DNA of 64,000 bases from DASQMT01 sp963835735. GTDB taxonomy: Bacteria; Actinomycetota; Thermoleophilia; Solirubrobacterales; Solirubrobacteraceae. Every line of letters begins with the position of its first letter. The first letter of the stretch is position 1. Both the position numbers and the translations under genes were made by a program. Under the pieces are notes generated by a model, which saw only the letters and a list, made by a program, of their open reading frames with translations, ran no database searches and was not told the DNA's origin. Shown here piece by piece: positions 23,947 to 32,564 of the stretch. The stretch is taken from assembly GCA_963835735.1 (NCBI GenBank), contig CAWIGP010000009.1:186001-250000 (forward strand). The letters are read 5' to 3'.

Positions 23947-24642
23947 ATGCCGGCCCGCGCCGAGGACGTCGCTGCACTGCTGGCGCGGGTCCCGGCGTTC
24001 GAGCAGCTCGGCGCGGCCGAGCTGACCGAGGTCGCGGCCGTCGCCGTACCGCGCAGCTTCGGGGCCGGGGAGGCGGTGTTCCGCGAGGGCGATGCGTCGG
24101 ACACGTGCTACGTCGTGCGAGTGGGTCACGCGCGCGCGATCCGCGAGCACGCCGACGGCCGCCAGATCACGCTCGCCACGTTCGGCCCCGGCGACATCTT
24201 CGGCGAGCTCGCGATGTTCGACGACGAGCGCCGCTCGGCCACGATCGAGTCGATCGACGAGCTCGACGTGCTCGCGATCCTCGGCGGCGACATGCGCCGC
24301 CTGATGCACGAGCACTCGGACATCGCGGTGAAGCTCGCCGTGGCGCTCGTGCGCCGCTTGCGGGCCGCCAACGAGCGGCTCGCGCGCCAGTCGTTCCAGA
24401 CCGTCCAGAGCCGCGTGGCCGCCGTGCTGACGCAGCTCGTCGAGCAGGCCCGCGGCGAGGGCGCCGGCCCGCGCGACGTCGAGATCACCGCCACGCAGGC
24501 CGATCTGGCCAAGCTCGCCGGCTCCTCGCGCGAGTCGGCCAGCCGGTTCCTCGCCGTGCTCGAGCGGGCGGGCGTGATCTCGCAGGGCCGCGGGCGCCTC
24601 ACCGTCCACGACCCGGACGCGCTGCAGGGCTATGTCTACTGA
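23947..24642 (+). CDS. Crp/Fnr-family transcriptional regulator
   Basis: This is a 231-residue CRP-like protein. The N-terminal cyclic-nucleotide-binding fold spans about 15-130. FGAGEAVFREGDASDTCYVV is the beta-roll and FGPGDIFGELAMFDDERRSA is the phosphate-binding-cassette equivalent, with GELAMFDDERRSATIES close to the RS(A/T) cAMP motif. The long dimer helix and the HTH follow at about 175-225: ITATQADLAKLAGSSRESAS and RFLAVLERAGVISQG. Fnr-type cysteines are absent, so it is not an iron-sulfur oxygen sensor. Its end overlaps the Nudix gene by 11 bp. Confidence 0.92.
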   Translation: MPARAEDVAALLARVPAFEQLGAAELTEVAAVAVPRSFGAGEAVFREGDASDTCYVVRVGHARAIREHADGRQITLATFGPGDIFGELAMFDDERRSATIESIDELDVLAILGGDMRRLMHEHSDIAVKLAVALVRRLRAANERLARQSFQTVQSRVAAVLTQLVEQARGEGAGPRDVEITATQADLAKLAGSSRESASRFLAVLERAGVISQGRGRLTVHDPDALQGYVY

Positions 24643-25048
24643 GCACCAGGTGTCCTACGGCGGCGTCGTCGTGCGCGGCGACGACGTGGTCGTGATCGTG
24701 CCGCGCGGGCGCCGCCGGATCCTCGGCCTGCCGAAGGGCGGGGCGATCGCCGGCGAGGCCCCGGAGCAGACCGCGGCGCGCGAGGTGCGGGAGGAGACGG
24801 GCGTCACGGTCACGGTGCGCGAGCGGCTCGGCCAGGTCGACTACAGCTACCGCCGCGGCGGCCGCCCGATCGACAAGACCGTCCACTTCTACCTGTGCGA
24901 GTTCGAGGGCGGCGACACCGCGGATCACGACCATGAGGTCGACGACGCGCGCTGGATGCCGCTCGCCGATGCACGCCGCCGACTGACCTATCCCGGCGAG
25001 CGCGAGATGATCGATCGCGCACTGTCGATCCTCACTGCAAACGGGTAG
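24632..25048 (+). CDS. Nudix hydrolase
   Basis: This is a 138-residue Nudix protein. The Nudix box GX5EX7REUXEEXGU is present and intact: GGAIAGEAPEQTAAREVREE then TGV (about residues 35-57), with the three catalytic glutamates. The fold is small, without extra domains, so the substrate could be a nucleoside diphosphate derivative, diadenosine polyphosphate or oxidised nucleotide. The N-terminal SYGGVVVRGDDVVVIVPRGR and the loop HEVDDARWMPLADARRRL are typical of the AP4A/NUDT2-like group in actinobacteria. Its start overlaps the crp-like gene. Confidence 0.88.
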   Translation: MSTEHQVSYGGVVVRGDDVVVIVPRGRRRILGLPKGGAIAGEAPEQTAAREVREETGVTVTVRERLGQVDYSYRRGGRPIDKTVHFYLCEFEGGDTADHDHEVDDARWMPLADARRRLTYPGEREMIDRALSILTANG

Positions 25049-25060
25049 GGTGCCGCGTCG

Positions 25061-25459
25061 ATGCAGGTCCTGAACTTCTATTCAGCCGTGTTCGCGGACC
25101 AGATGAAGCGGGGGCGCAAGACCGCGACCATCCGGCTGGGCGACAAGCGCCACAAGTACCGCAAGAACCAGGTCGTGCTCGTCACCGTCGGCTACCAGTA
25201 CTCGCCGCGCGAGAAGCTGTTCCACGCGGTGATCGACAACGTCGAGGTCAAGCGCGTCAAGGAGCTCTCGCCGCGCGACATCGAGCACGACAACCCGGAG
25301 TTCCGCCGCACCGAGGAGATCGTGCACTTCATGGAGCAGATCTACGGGCGCGACATCACGCTCGAGGACACGGTCACCGTCGTGCGCTTCTCCCAGATCG
25401 TGGAGAACCCGCCGGACCTGCAGGACCGCCTCCGCGGCGTCGGCGGCGCTCAGAACTGA
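25061..25459 (+). CDS. ASCH-domain protein
   Basis: This is a 132-residue ASCH-domain protein. It has the start MQVLNFYSAVFADQMKRGRK and the key TATIRLGDKRHKYRKNQVV strand, in which the ASCH family has a conserved GKKT(I/A)xxR turn. ASCH is a PUA-like beta-barrel that binds RNA or nucleotides, and some members are ribonucleases or N4-acetylcytidine hydrolases. The charged helix following the barrel ends in EEIVHFMEQIYGRDITLEDT. It lies 12 bp downstream of the Nudix gene on the same strand, so the three genes Crp-Nudix-ASCH probably form one transcript. The gene overlaps the next convergent one by 10 bp. Confidence 0.8.
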   Translation: MQVLNFYSAVFADQMKRGRKTATIRLGDKRHKYRKNQVVLVTVGYQYSPREKLFHAVIDNVEVKRVKELSPRDIEHDNPEFRRTEEIVHFMEQIYGRDITLEDTVTVVRFSQIVENPPDLQDRLRGVGGAQN

Positions 25460-25944
25460 GGCGGCGTGTACGACCGCGGCGGGGTGCGGCGGCGCGCCGG
25501 CGCCGCGGCGACCGTCCAGCTGCTCGCGAGCAGGACCAGCGCGGCGGCGAGCGCCAGGAAGACGCCGTGGCGCGGCTCGGCGGTCGCCGCGCCGTCCGGC
25601 GCGTCGATCAGCTTCACGAGCACGACGCCCACCGTTGCGAGCGCGCTCCAGCGCACGAGCGCCTGCATCGGACGCTGGAGAGCCGGCGCCAGTGCGAGCA
25701 GGAGCAGCAGCACCGTCGCCACCGCGAGCCCGGCCAGGAGCCGGTCGGCCGTCTGCAGCGCGGCCCAGCCGTCGGTCCCGCCCGGCTCGGTGAGCGCGCG
25801 CCCGACGCCGCCGAGCAGATCCTCCATGCGCGCGTCGGTCGCGGGGGCCGACGGGCCGTACCAGGGCCGCCCGAGCGCGGCGACCACGCCGCACGCGGCG
25901 GCGATCGCGAAAAGGACGTTGCTCCGGAATCCGATCGTACGCAT
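25450..25944 (-). CDS. Four-helix membrane protein of unknown function
   Basis: This is a 164-residue membrane protein, with start ATG 25944 preceded by AAGG at nine bases. There are four hydrophobic segments: about 7-24 (VLFAIAAACGVVAALG), 66-85 (LLAGLAVATVLLLLLAL), 96-114 (ALVRWSALATVGVVLVKLI) and 128-145 (VFLALAAALVLLASSWTVAA). A tail of PPRSYTPPQF follows. A longer frame beginning 21 bases upstream is possible. It is divergently placed from the groESL operator region. I do not recognise the family. Confidence 0.75.
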   Translation of the reverse strand: MRTIGFRSNVLFAIAAACGVVAALGRPWYGPSAPATDARMEDLLGGVGRALTEPGGTDGWAALQTADRLLAGLAVATVLLLLLALAPALQRPMQALVRWSALATVGVVLVKLIDAPDGAATAEPRHGVFLALAAALVLLASSWTVAAAPARRRTPPRSYTPPQF

Positions 25945-26005
25945 GGCTGAGTGCCTTATCGACACGCGCGCGACGCGGGCTTAGGGGGTCTGGACACCTT
26001 GGCGC

Positions 26006-26032
26006 TTGGCACTCTCGTTACAAGAGTGCCAA
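26006..26032. promoter_or_regulatory. CIRCE element 1 (HrcA operator)
   Basis: TTGGCACTC-N9-GAGTGCCAA, a perfect 9-bp inverted repeat with 9-bp spacer, extendable to 10 bp. It closely matches the CIRCE consensus TTAGCACTC-N9-GAGTGCTAA. It lies upstream of the -35 box. Confidence 0.95.
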
Positions 26033-26039
26033 GAAGCCC

Positions 26040-26067
26040 TTGACGCCTCCCGCTTCCCTTCTAGAAT
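26040..26067 (+). promoter_or_regulatory. Housekeeping promoter of groESL
   Basis: The -35 box TTGACG (26040-26045) and -10 box TAGAAT (26062-26067) are 16 bp apart. They lie between the two CIRCE elements. Transcription would start around 26074. Confidence 0.75.
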
Positions 26068-26079
26068 GCCGCGCGGAGG

Positions 26080-26106
26080 TTGGCACTCTCCAGGTCCGAG
26101 TGCCAA
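26080..26106. promoter_or_regulatory. CIRCE element 2 (HrcA operator)
   Basis: A second perfect TTGGCACTC-N9-GAGTGCCAA, downstream of the -10 box and in the leader. As in other groE operons it could act at the DNA level and also form an RNA hairpin in the 5' leader just ahead of the ribosome-binding site. Confidence 0.95.
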
Positions 26107-26130
26107 AAACACCAACGGAGGTTCACTCGC

Positions 26131-26424
26131 ATGAAGCTCAAGCCACTCGGCGATCGTTTGATCGTCAGGGCGATCGAGGAGGAGGAGACGACCGCTTCCG
26201 GCCTCGTCCTCCCCGACACCGCGAAGGAGAAGCCCCAGAAGGGCAAGGTTCTCGCCGTTGGCGAGGGCAAGTGGGACGAGGAGGGCGAGAAGCGGATTCC
26301 GCTCGACGTCGCCGAGGGCGACGAGGTCCTCTACTCGAAGTACGGCGGCACGGAGATCAAGCTCGACGGCGAGGACCTGCTCGTCCTGCGCGAGAGCGAC
26401 GTCCTGGCCAAGGTCCAGGGCTAG
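26131..26424 (+). CDS. groES: Co-chaperonin GroES
   Basis: This is a 97-residue GroES. MKLKPLGDRLIVRAIEEEET is the classical start, and the mobile loop SGLVLPDTAKEKPQKGKV contains the hydrophobic tripeptide that docks into GroEL. The roof loop and beta-barrel continue to the SKYGGTEIKLDGEDLLVLRE segment. GroES caps the GroEL ring as a heptamer in the cytoplasm. The gene is first in the groESL operon, under two CIRCE boxes, with CGGAGG before the ATG. Separated from groEL by 19 bp. Confidence 0.98.
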   Translation: MKLKPLGDRLIVRAIEEEETTASGLVLPDTAKEKPQKGKVLAVGEGKWDEEGEKRIPLDVAEGDEVLYSKYGGTEIKLDGEDLLVLRESDVLAKVQG

Positions 26425-26443
26425 AAAGAGGCACGGAGAACAC

Positions 26444-28078
26444 ATGGCACACAAGGAACTGAAGTACGACGTCGACGCCCGCAAGGCACTCGAGCAGGGC
26501 GTCGACGCCGTCGCAAACGCGGTCAAGGTGACGCTCGGCCCCAAGGGCCGCTACGTCGTCCTCGACAAGAAGTTCGGCGCTCCCACGATCACGAACGACG
26601 GCGTGACCATCGCCCGTGAGATCGAGGTCGAGGACGTCTTCCAGAACCAGGGCGCCCAGCTGGTGCGCGAGGTCGCGACCGCGACGAACGACGTGGCCGG
26701 CGACGGCACCACGACGGCGACCGTGCTCGCGCAGGCGATCGTCCGCCAGGGCCTCAAGAACGTGGCCGCCGGCGCGAACCCGCTCGGCCTGAAGCGCGGC
26801 ATCGAGGTCGCCGTGGAGCAGGTCGTCACCCACATCGGCGAGCAGTCCAAGGAGATCTCCGGCAAGGATCAGATCGCCCGCGTGGCGACGATCTCTGCCG
26901 GCGACGAGGAGATCGGCGACGTGATCGCCGATGCGATCGAGAAGGTCGGCAAGGACGGCGTCGTGAACGTCGAGGAGGGCCAGACGTTCGGCATGGACCT
27001 CGAGTTCACCGAGGGCATGCAGTTCGACAAGGGCTACATCTCGCCGTACATGGTCACCGACCAGGACCGGATGGAGGCCACGCTCGAGGACCCGTACGTC
27101 CTCATCGCGAACTCCAAGATCGGCTCGGTCCGGGACATCCTCCCGGTGCTCGAGCAGGTCATCCAGTCCGGCAAGCCGCTGCTGATCATCGCCGAGGACG
27201 TCGAGGGCGAGTCGCTCGCGACGCTCGTCGTGAACAAGCTCCGCGGCACGTTCACCGGCGTCGCAGTGAAGGCACCGGGCTTCGGCGACCGCCGCAAGCG
27301 CATGCTCGAGGACATCGCGATCCTCTCCGGCGGCGAGGTCATCACCGAGGAGATGGGCCTCAAGCTCGAGAACACTCAGCTCTCGCAGCTCGGCCGCGCC
27401 CGCCGCATCGTCGTCGCCAAGGACACGACCACGATCGTGGACGGCAACGGCGACACCGATGCGATCAAGGGCCGCATCAACCAGATCAAGACGGAGATCG
27501 AGAACACCGACTCCGACTTCGACCGCGAGAAGCTCCAGGAGCGCCTCGCGAAGCTGTCCGGGGGCGTCGCCGTCGTGAAGGTCGGCGCGGCCACCGAGAC
27601 GGAGATGAAGGAGAAGAAGCACCGCGTCGAGGACGCGCTGCAGGCCACCCGCGCGGCCCTCGAGGAGGGCATCGTGCCGGGCGGCGGCGTGGCGCTGCTC
27701 GAGGCGACGTCCGCGATCGACCTCGACGCGCTGACCGACGAGGACGAGAAGACCGGCGCCAAGATCGTGCTGCGCGCGCTCGAGGAGCCGCTCCGCCAGA
27801 TCGCGGAGAACGCCGGGCTCGAGGGCTCGGTCGTCGTCAACGACGTGCGCAAGGGCGAGGCCGGCCACGGCCTCAACGCCCAGACCGGCGAGTACGGCGA
27901 CCTGGTCGCCGCGGGCGTCATCGACCCCGCGATGGTCACGCGCTCCGCGCTGCAGAACGCGGCGTCGATCGCCAAGAACATCCTCACCACCGAGGCCATC
28001 GTGGCCGAGGTGCCGGAGAAGGATGGCGGCGGCGGCGGCGGCATGCCCGACATGGGCGGCATGGGCGGGATGATGTAA
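26444..28078 (+). CDS. groEL: Chaperonin GroEL
   Basis: This is a 544-residue 60-kDa chaperonin, the usual length. Equatorial, intermediate and apical domains are complete. The ATP-binding loop VTLGPKGRYVVLDKKFGAPT and NDGVTIAREIEVEDVFQNQG are near 28-70, and the nucleotide loop NDVAGDGTTTATVLAQAI near 81-98. The GGGMPDMGGMGGMM C-terminal tail is the flexible Gly-Met repeat. It folds cytosolic proteins with GroES. The operon appears to be HrcA-controlled, and two hairpins follow the stop. Two groEL copies are common in actinobacteria, and the GGM tail fits the general housekeeping copy. Confidence 0.99.
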   Translation: MAHKELKYDVDARKALEQGVDAVANAVKVTLGPKGRYVVLDKKFGAPTITNDGVTIAREIEVEDVFQNQGAQLVREVATATNDVAGDGTTTATVLAQAIVRQGLKNVAAGANPLGLKRGIEVAVEQVVTHIGEQSKEISGKDQIARVATISAGDEEIGDVIADAIEKVGKDGVVNVEEGQTFGMDLEFTEGMQFDKGYISPYMVTDQDRMEATLEDPYVLIANSKIGSVRDILPVLEQVIQSGKPLLIIAEDVEGESLATLVVNKLRGTFTGVAVKAPGFGDRRKRMLEDIAILSGGEVITEEMGLKLENTQLSQLGRARRIVVAKDTTTIVDGNGDTDAIKGRINQIKTEIENTDSDFDREKLQERLAKLSGGVAVVKVGAATETEMKEKKHRVEDALQATRAALEEGIVPGGGVALLEATSAIDLDALTDEDEKTGAKIVLRALEEPLRQIAENAGLEGSVVVNDVRKGEAGHGLNAQTGEYGDLVAAGVIDPAMVTRSALQNAASIAKNILTTEAIVAEVPEKDGGGGGGMPDMGGMGGMM

Positions 28079-28137
28079 GGAAGGCTCAAGCCTTCCGCAG
28101 TGCAAACGAGGGGCCCGGCGAAACGCCGGGCCCCTCG
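28079..28137. terminator. Double hairpin after groEL, shared by convergent genes
   Basis: GGAAGGCT-CA-AGCCTTCC (28079-28096) is followed by a perfect 14-bp stem CGAGGGGCCCGGCG with AAA loop and CGCCGGGCCCCTCG (28107-28137). No strong T-run follows, but the stem sits in the short gap between convergent groEL and the M14 peptidase gene, so it probably works in both directions. Confidence 0.8.
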
Positions 28138-28143
28138 TGCGTT

Positions 28144-30681
28144 CTACGGCACCTTGAACATCACGACCGGCACGCCGCTCGTCCGGAGCGCCTGCTGGAC
28201 GTCGCGCGCCCACGGGATCTCGTCGCCGGTCGCCCCGCCCGGGTTGGCGATCGTGAACGCCGCCCGGCCCGGCGTGCGCACCACCCGGTGGCGCAGGCCC
28301 TGAGCGTCGAGCACCGCGGCCGCCGCTCGCTCGCCACGCGCCGCGACGACGAGACGGACCGGATCGTGCGGAGCCTCCAGCTGCTCCGCCTGGGCCCGTG
28401 CGACCGCGGACGGCTCCGCCGCGTCGTCCTCGAAGGCGGCCGGCGCGTCGCCGAAGACCGCGTTCCAGAGCAGCCGCTGGGTGCCGTCGGTGAACGCGCG
28501 GAAGTTCGGCTCGAAGCCGAACGCGATCGTCCGGCCCTCGCCGACCGGCTCGTCGACCACCGCCGCGCTGCCGCCGAGCGCCTCGGCGCCGTCGGCGAAG
28601 CCCGAGACGAAGAACTCCTCGCTGGACGCCGCCGGGAACCGGACCGGCGCCGCGGCGCCGTTGGCGTGCATCACGTAGCGCGAATCCCAGAACGCGTATG
28701 TGGAGCGGCCGACGCCGGCGGCGAGCGGGCTGCCCGGGGCGACCGCTGCCCGGATGAGCGCGCCGGGCGAGGAGATCCCCTCGTCCTCCGCGCTCTCGAA
28801 CGTCGCCGATGAGACGCCGGCCCCGGCGGCGAGCACCGCGCCGTCGAGCCAGCCGACGTAGCGGCCGCCCTGCTCGACCCAGCTCCGGATCGCCTTCTGC
28901 CCCGCCTTCCCGAGATCGCGGAGCCCGAACGGATCCTGCGGGAAGTCCGGGTCGCGGGTTGCGTAGCCGTCGGGCACGAGCAGAACGTCGGCGCCCGCGA
29001 GCCCGCCGGCCCTGATGTCCTCTGCGTTCACCTCGCGATAGGGCAGGCCCCAGCGATCCAGCAGGTAGCGCAGCCAGCCGCCAGACTCGATCCCGCGCAC
29101 GAACTGCGGCGACATCGAGTAGAGCGCGACCTCGGGCGGGTCGGCCGGGAGCGGCGCGGCGCCCGGGTCCGGCTGCGCCGCGACTGCTGCGGTGCGCATG
29201 TCGTCCAGCGTGCGCCCCGAATAGCCGCCGTCCACACCGAACAGCAGCGGCAGGCTCCACGCCGTCACGTCGTAGAAGTACGGGAACGGGACGTACGTGT
29301 CCTCGTTGAGCATCGCCTGCACCCAGTGCTTCTGGCGCTGCTCCATCGGCACGACGTACGTGCCCGCCGGCAGGACGTCCGAGCGCGCGGCGCGCCCGTA
29401 CGGCTTGTAGTCGCCGACGGCCAGCGGGCGCGTCAGCCGCCGCACCTCCACATCCATGCGCTGCAGCCGCCGCACGAGCGCCTTCACCTCACGCGCCTTG
29501 GACGGATCGTCGTTGCGAATGAAGTAGTGGCGCACGCGGACGTCCGGCACCTCTTGCTGGACCGTGTTCTCCGGCTGCAGCACCTCGTTGGGCTCGAGCT
29601 GGCCGAGGCGGCCCTGGCGCTCGGCCTCGACCCAGCCGTCATGCCAGCCCTCGAGGATCTCCCGCTTGTGCGTCGCGGCCGCCGAGAGCGAGGTCCACTG
29701 CGTGAGGTACTGCTCGAACACGCGGCGGTCGGTCGGGTGGCCGCTCGTCTTCTCGAACGTCATGCCGGCGGCGCCAAAGCCGTTGATCGGCACCGTGTCG
29801 CCGTAGCCCATGTAGAACAGGTCGTAGATGTCGTAGTTGAAGTACGGGATCGCGCGGGCGTCGAACACCGAGCGCATCGACGCGCCGTAGAGGTCGTTGA
29901 TCCAGCCGACCGCCTGGTCGGTGACCTCGTGGTAGATCGGGTCCGCGTTGGGCGGGAAGAAGTAGCCGGCGTCGTTGCCCATCTCGTGCGCGTCGATGAA
30001 GAGCACGGGCGGGTAGCGCCGGATCAGCTCGACCTTGGCGTCCGTCTCCGGCTGCGTGCGCGCGAACCAGTCGCGGTTCATGTCGAAGCCGTACGCGTTG
30101 CGGCGCGTGTCGAGCTCGCGCCCGTCCGGGTTCTGGGTCGGCAGGATCACCACGATCGCGTTGTCGAGGATCTGCTGCGCCGCGCAGTCGGAGCGGTCTG
30201 CGAGCTCCCACAGCACGCGCAGCGAAGCGTCCGTTCCGCTCTCCTCGCCGCCGTGCACGTTGCTCGCCACCCACAGGATCGCGGGATCGCTCGCCGCGAT
30301 CGCGCTCGCGTCCTGCGGGCTCGTGCCCGGGTCCATGAGCTCGGCGGCGGACGCGCGGATGCGCGCCAGGCCGGCGGTGGTCACGCGATCGGGGCGGCCG
30401 ACGATCGCGTAGTCCAGGTCGCGACCCTGGACGGACTTCCCGAGCGTGGCGGAGATCACGCGCGGCGACGCGGCGTCGACCGCCGCGACGTACGCGTCGG
30501 ACTCCGCGGTCGTGACGTCACGCTCGCCGAGGTCGATCCCGATCACCTGCTTCGGCGTCGGCACCTCGCCCCTGAACGTGGCCGGCCCGAACGGGTCGCA
30601 CGGCGCCTGTGCGGCCGCCGGCGCGGCGCCGGCCAGCAGCGCGCAAGCAGCCGCCACGAGACCCCTCCCCATGTACTTCAT
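28144..30681 (-). CDS. Secreted M14-family zinc carboxypeptidase
   Basis: This is an 845-residue secreted metallopeptidase. The signal peptide MGRGLVAAACALLAGAAPAA ends at an AQA-type cleavage site near residue 26. Zinc ligands are H143 and E146 in NVHGGEES and H232 in IDAHEMG. NPDGRE at 184-189 and FDMNRDWF (substrate-carboxylate binding Asn-Arg) are present, followed by the catalytic Glu in the GMTFEKTSG segment. The C-terminal half (400-845) is unlike M14 and has an amidotransferase-like fold look (DVLLVPDGYATRDPDFPQDP, IAFGFEPNFRAFTDGTQRLL). The long form is typical of actinobacterial M14 proteins. It probably trims secreted or cell-wall peptides outside the cell. GGAGG lies upstream of the ATG. 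Confidence 0.92.
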   Translation of the reverse strand: MKYMGRGLVAAACALLAGAAPAAAQAPCDPFGPATFRGEVPTPKQVIGIDLGERDVTTAESDAYVAAVDAASPRVISATLGKSVQGRDLDYAIVGRPDRVTTAGLARIRASAAELMDPGTSPQDASAIAASDPAILWVASNVHGGEESGTDASLRVLWELADRSDCAAQQILDNAIVVILPTQNPDGRELDTRRNAYGFDMNRDWFARTQPETDAKVELIRRYPPVLFIDAHEMGNDAGYFFPPNADPIYHEVTDQAVGWINDLYGASMRSVFDARAIPYFNYDIYDLFYMGYGDTVPINGFGAAGMTFEKTSGHPTDRRVFEQYLTQWTSLSAAATHKREILEGWHDGWVEAERQGRLGQLEPNEVLQPENTVQQEVPDVRVRHYFIRNDDPSKAREVKALVRRLQRMDVEVRRLTRPLAVGDYKPYGRAARSDVLPAGTYVVPMEQRQKHWVQAMLNEDTYVPFPYFYDVTAWSLPLLFGVDGGYSGRTLDDMRTAAVAAQPDPGAAPLPADPPEVALYSMSPQFVRGIESGGWLRYLLDRWGLPYREVNAEDIRAGGLAGADVLLVPDGYATRDPDFPQDPFGLRDLGKAGQKAIRSWVEQGGRYVGWLDGAVLAAGAGVSSATFESAEDEGISSPGALIRAAVAPGSPLAAGVGRSTYAFWDSRYVMHANGAAAPVRFPAASSEEFFVSGFADGAEALGGSAAVVDEPVGEGRTIAFGFEPNFRAFTDGTQRLLWNAVFGDAPAAFEDDAAEPSAVARAQAEQLEAPHDPVRLVVAARGERAAAAVLDAQGLRHRVVRTPGRAAFTIANPGGATGDEIPWARDVQQALRTSGVPVVMFKVP

Positions 30682-30787
30682 CCTGCCTCCCCTGTCCTGC
30701 GATGAAGGTGTGAAGCGCGGAGACTATGCGAACCATGTCGCGTCATGCTGCGTAGGGCGTCCTGAGCAACCCTCGAGGGAGGTCCCC

Positions 30788-31364
30788 ATGCGCAGTCTGC
30801 GGGTGAAGCTGGCGATCGGCGTAGCGGCGCTCGGGGTGGTGGTGATCACCGCCGCGGCGGTGGCGGGCGATCGCGGGAAGGTCAAGACCTCGTTGACCGG
30901 GTTCGAGGAGGTCCCGGCGATCTCGACCGAGGGCAACGGCTCATTCAGGGCGATGCTCGACCGCGCGGGCACCGAGCTGCGCTACGAGCTGCGCTTTTCC
31001 GACCTCGAGGGCGTCACTCCGGCCCAGCCCGGCCCGACGCAGGCGCACATCCACTTCGGGCAGAAGTCGGTGAACGGCGGGATCGTCATCTGGCTGTGCG
31101 GCAGCAGCACGAACCCGGGGCCGGCGGGTACGCAGCTCTGCCCAGCGTCGGCGAGCGGAACCGTCACCGGCACGATCACGATGGACGACGTGGTCTCCCC
31201 CAGCCCGAGCCAAGGCATCCAGGCGGGGGCGTTCGATGAGGTCGTGCGCGGCCTGCGCGCCGGCGTCGACATACGCCAACGTGCACACCGCCACCTATCC
31301 CGGCGGGGAGATCCGCGGGCAGCTCGTCGACCGCGATCGACCGCGATCCGACGACGACGACTGA
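30788..31364 (+). pseudogene. Secreted CHRD-domain protein, frameshifted near its end
   Basis: The start ATG 30788 has GGGAGG a few bases upstream. A signal/anchor sequence LAIGVAALGVVVITAAAV leads to the CHRD domain: LTGFEEVPAISTEGNGSFRA, QAHIHFGQKSVNGGIVIWLC, then GAFDEVVRGLRAG. From about 31270 the normal end YANVHTATYPGGEIRGQLVD follows in another frame and ends at 31364 after a run of Asp. The coding length is 3n+1. Removing one G in GTCGACATAC gives GVTYANVHT. CHRD proteins are secreted, beta-sandwich domains found alone or in surface proteins. Function is unknown. A real CHRD protein would be 191 residues. Confidence 0.8.
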
Positions 31365-31411
31365 GTGAGGGGTGCGCGGGCCCGGCTACGCCGGCCGGGC
31401 CCCGCGGCACC

Positions 31412-32494
31412 TCAGGCGGCGAGCGACGCGAGCGGCCGCGAAGCGGGACCGACGTACTTCGCCGAAGGCCTGATCAGGCGCCCCTCGCGCCTCTGCTCGA
31501 GGATGTGCGCCGACCAGCCGGCCACGCGCGCACACGTGAACATGCTCGTGAAGAGCTCGGCAGGCACCTCGGCATGGTCGAGCACCACCGCCGACCAGAA
31601 CTCGACGTTGGTCGCGAGCACGCGGTCGGGCTTGCGCGCCGCCAGCTCGGCGAGCGCGGCGCGCTCGAGCGCCTCGGCGATCTCGTACCGGTGCGAGCCG
31701 ACCTCGCGGCTCGTGCGCCGCAGCACGCGGGCGCGCGGGTCCTCGGCGCGGTAGACGCGATGGCCGAAGCCCATCAGCCGCTCGCCGCGGTCGAGCACCG
31801 CCTTGACGTAGCGCTCGGCGTCGCCCTCGCGCTCGACGTCGTCGAGCATCTTGAGCACGCGCGCCGGCGCGCCGCCGTGCAGCGGACCGGACAGCGCGCC
31901 GACCCCGGCCGACAGCGCCGCCGCGACGTCGGCGCCGGTCGACGCCACGACGCGGACCGCGAACGTCGACGCGTTCATGCCGTGCTCGGCGGCGGAGATC
32001 CAGTAGGCATCGATCGCCTTGACGTGCGCCGGGTCGGCCTCGCCGCGCCAGCGGATCAGGAACCGCTCGGGGATCGAGGACGCCTTGTCGATCTCTCGCT
32101 GCGGCACCGGCGGGCGGCCGGTCCCGCGCGCGGACTGCGCGACGAACGACAGCGCCATCACCGACGCGCGGGCGAGGTTGTCGCGCGCCTCGGACTCGTC
32201 GATGTCGATCAGCGCCCGGAAGCCCCACTCCGGCGCGAGCATCGCCAGCGCCGCCTGCACGTCGACGCGCGGGTCGCCCGATCTGATCGCCAGCGGGTGC
32301 GGCTCCGCGGGCGGCATGCCGGGCAGGAACGTGCCGTCGACGAGCAGGCCCCAGACCTGCTCGAACGGCACGCGGCCGACCAGCTCTTCGATGTCGATGC
32401 CGCGGTAGCGCAGCGCGCCGCCATCGCGGTCGGGCTCGGCGATCTCGGTGGCGAAGGCGATCACACCCTCGAGGCCTGACTGGACTTCGGTCAT
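31412..32494 (-). CDS. gltA: Citrate synthase (or 2-methylcitrate synthase)
   Basis: This is a 360-residue type-I-length citrate synthase. Catalytic residues are present: H171 in AEHGMNAS, H206 in GPLHGGA and D252 in RVYRAEDPRA, with the GFGHRVYR segment that binds oxaloacetate. It condenses acetyl-CoA with oxaloacetate at TCA-cycle entry. The N-terminal GGALRYRGIDIEELVGRVPF is common to the short bacterial group, in which citrate and methylcitrate synthases cannot be told apart from sequence alone. ATG 32494 is preferred. Transcribed divergently from the amidase gene. The gene on the other side is the CHRD pseudogene, convergent. Confidence 0.93.
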   Translation of the reverse strand: MTEVQSGLEGVIAFATEIAEPDRDGGALRYRGIDIEELVGRVPFEQVWGLLVDGTFLPGMPPAEPHPLAIRSGDPRVDVQAALAMLAPEWGFRALIDIDESEARDNLARASVMALSFVAQSARGTGRPPVPQREIDKASSIPERFLIRWRGEADPAHVKAIDAYWISAAEHGMNASTFAVRVVASTGADVAAALSAGVGALSGPLHGGAPARVLKMLDDVEREGDAERYVKAVLDRGERLMGFGHRVYRAEDPRARVLRRTSREVGSHRYEIAEALERAALAELAARKPDRVLATNVEFWSAVVLDHAEVPAELFTSMFTCARVAGWSAHILEQRREGRLIRPSAKYVGPASRPLASLAA

Positions 32495-32564
32495 GTCCTT
32501 GAGCGTACGTGGAGAGGCGCCGCGCAGCGTCAGCGCTGGAGTGGTTAGTGTGCTGACCCAAGCC

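Noticed and set aside
26357..29260. 967-codon minus-strand frame
   Set aside because: Mostly antisense to groEL and in the wrong frame of the M14 peptidase. No motif.
30446..32479. 677-codon plus-strand frame covering the CHRD and citrate synthase region
   Set aside because: Only the CHRD part (30788 to about 31268) is protein-like. The rest is the antisense shadow of the citrate synthase gene.
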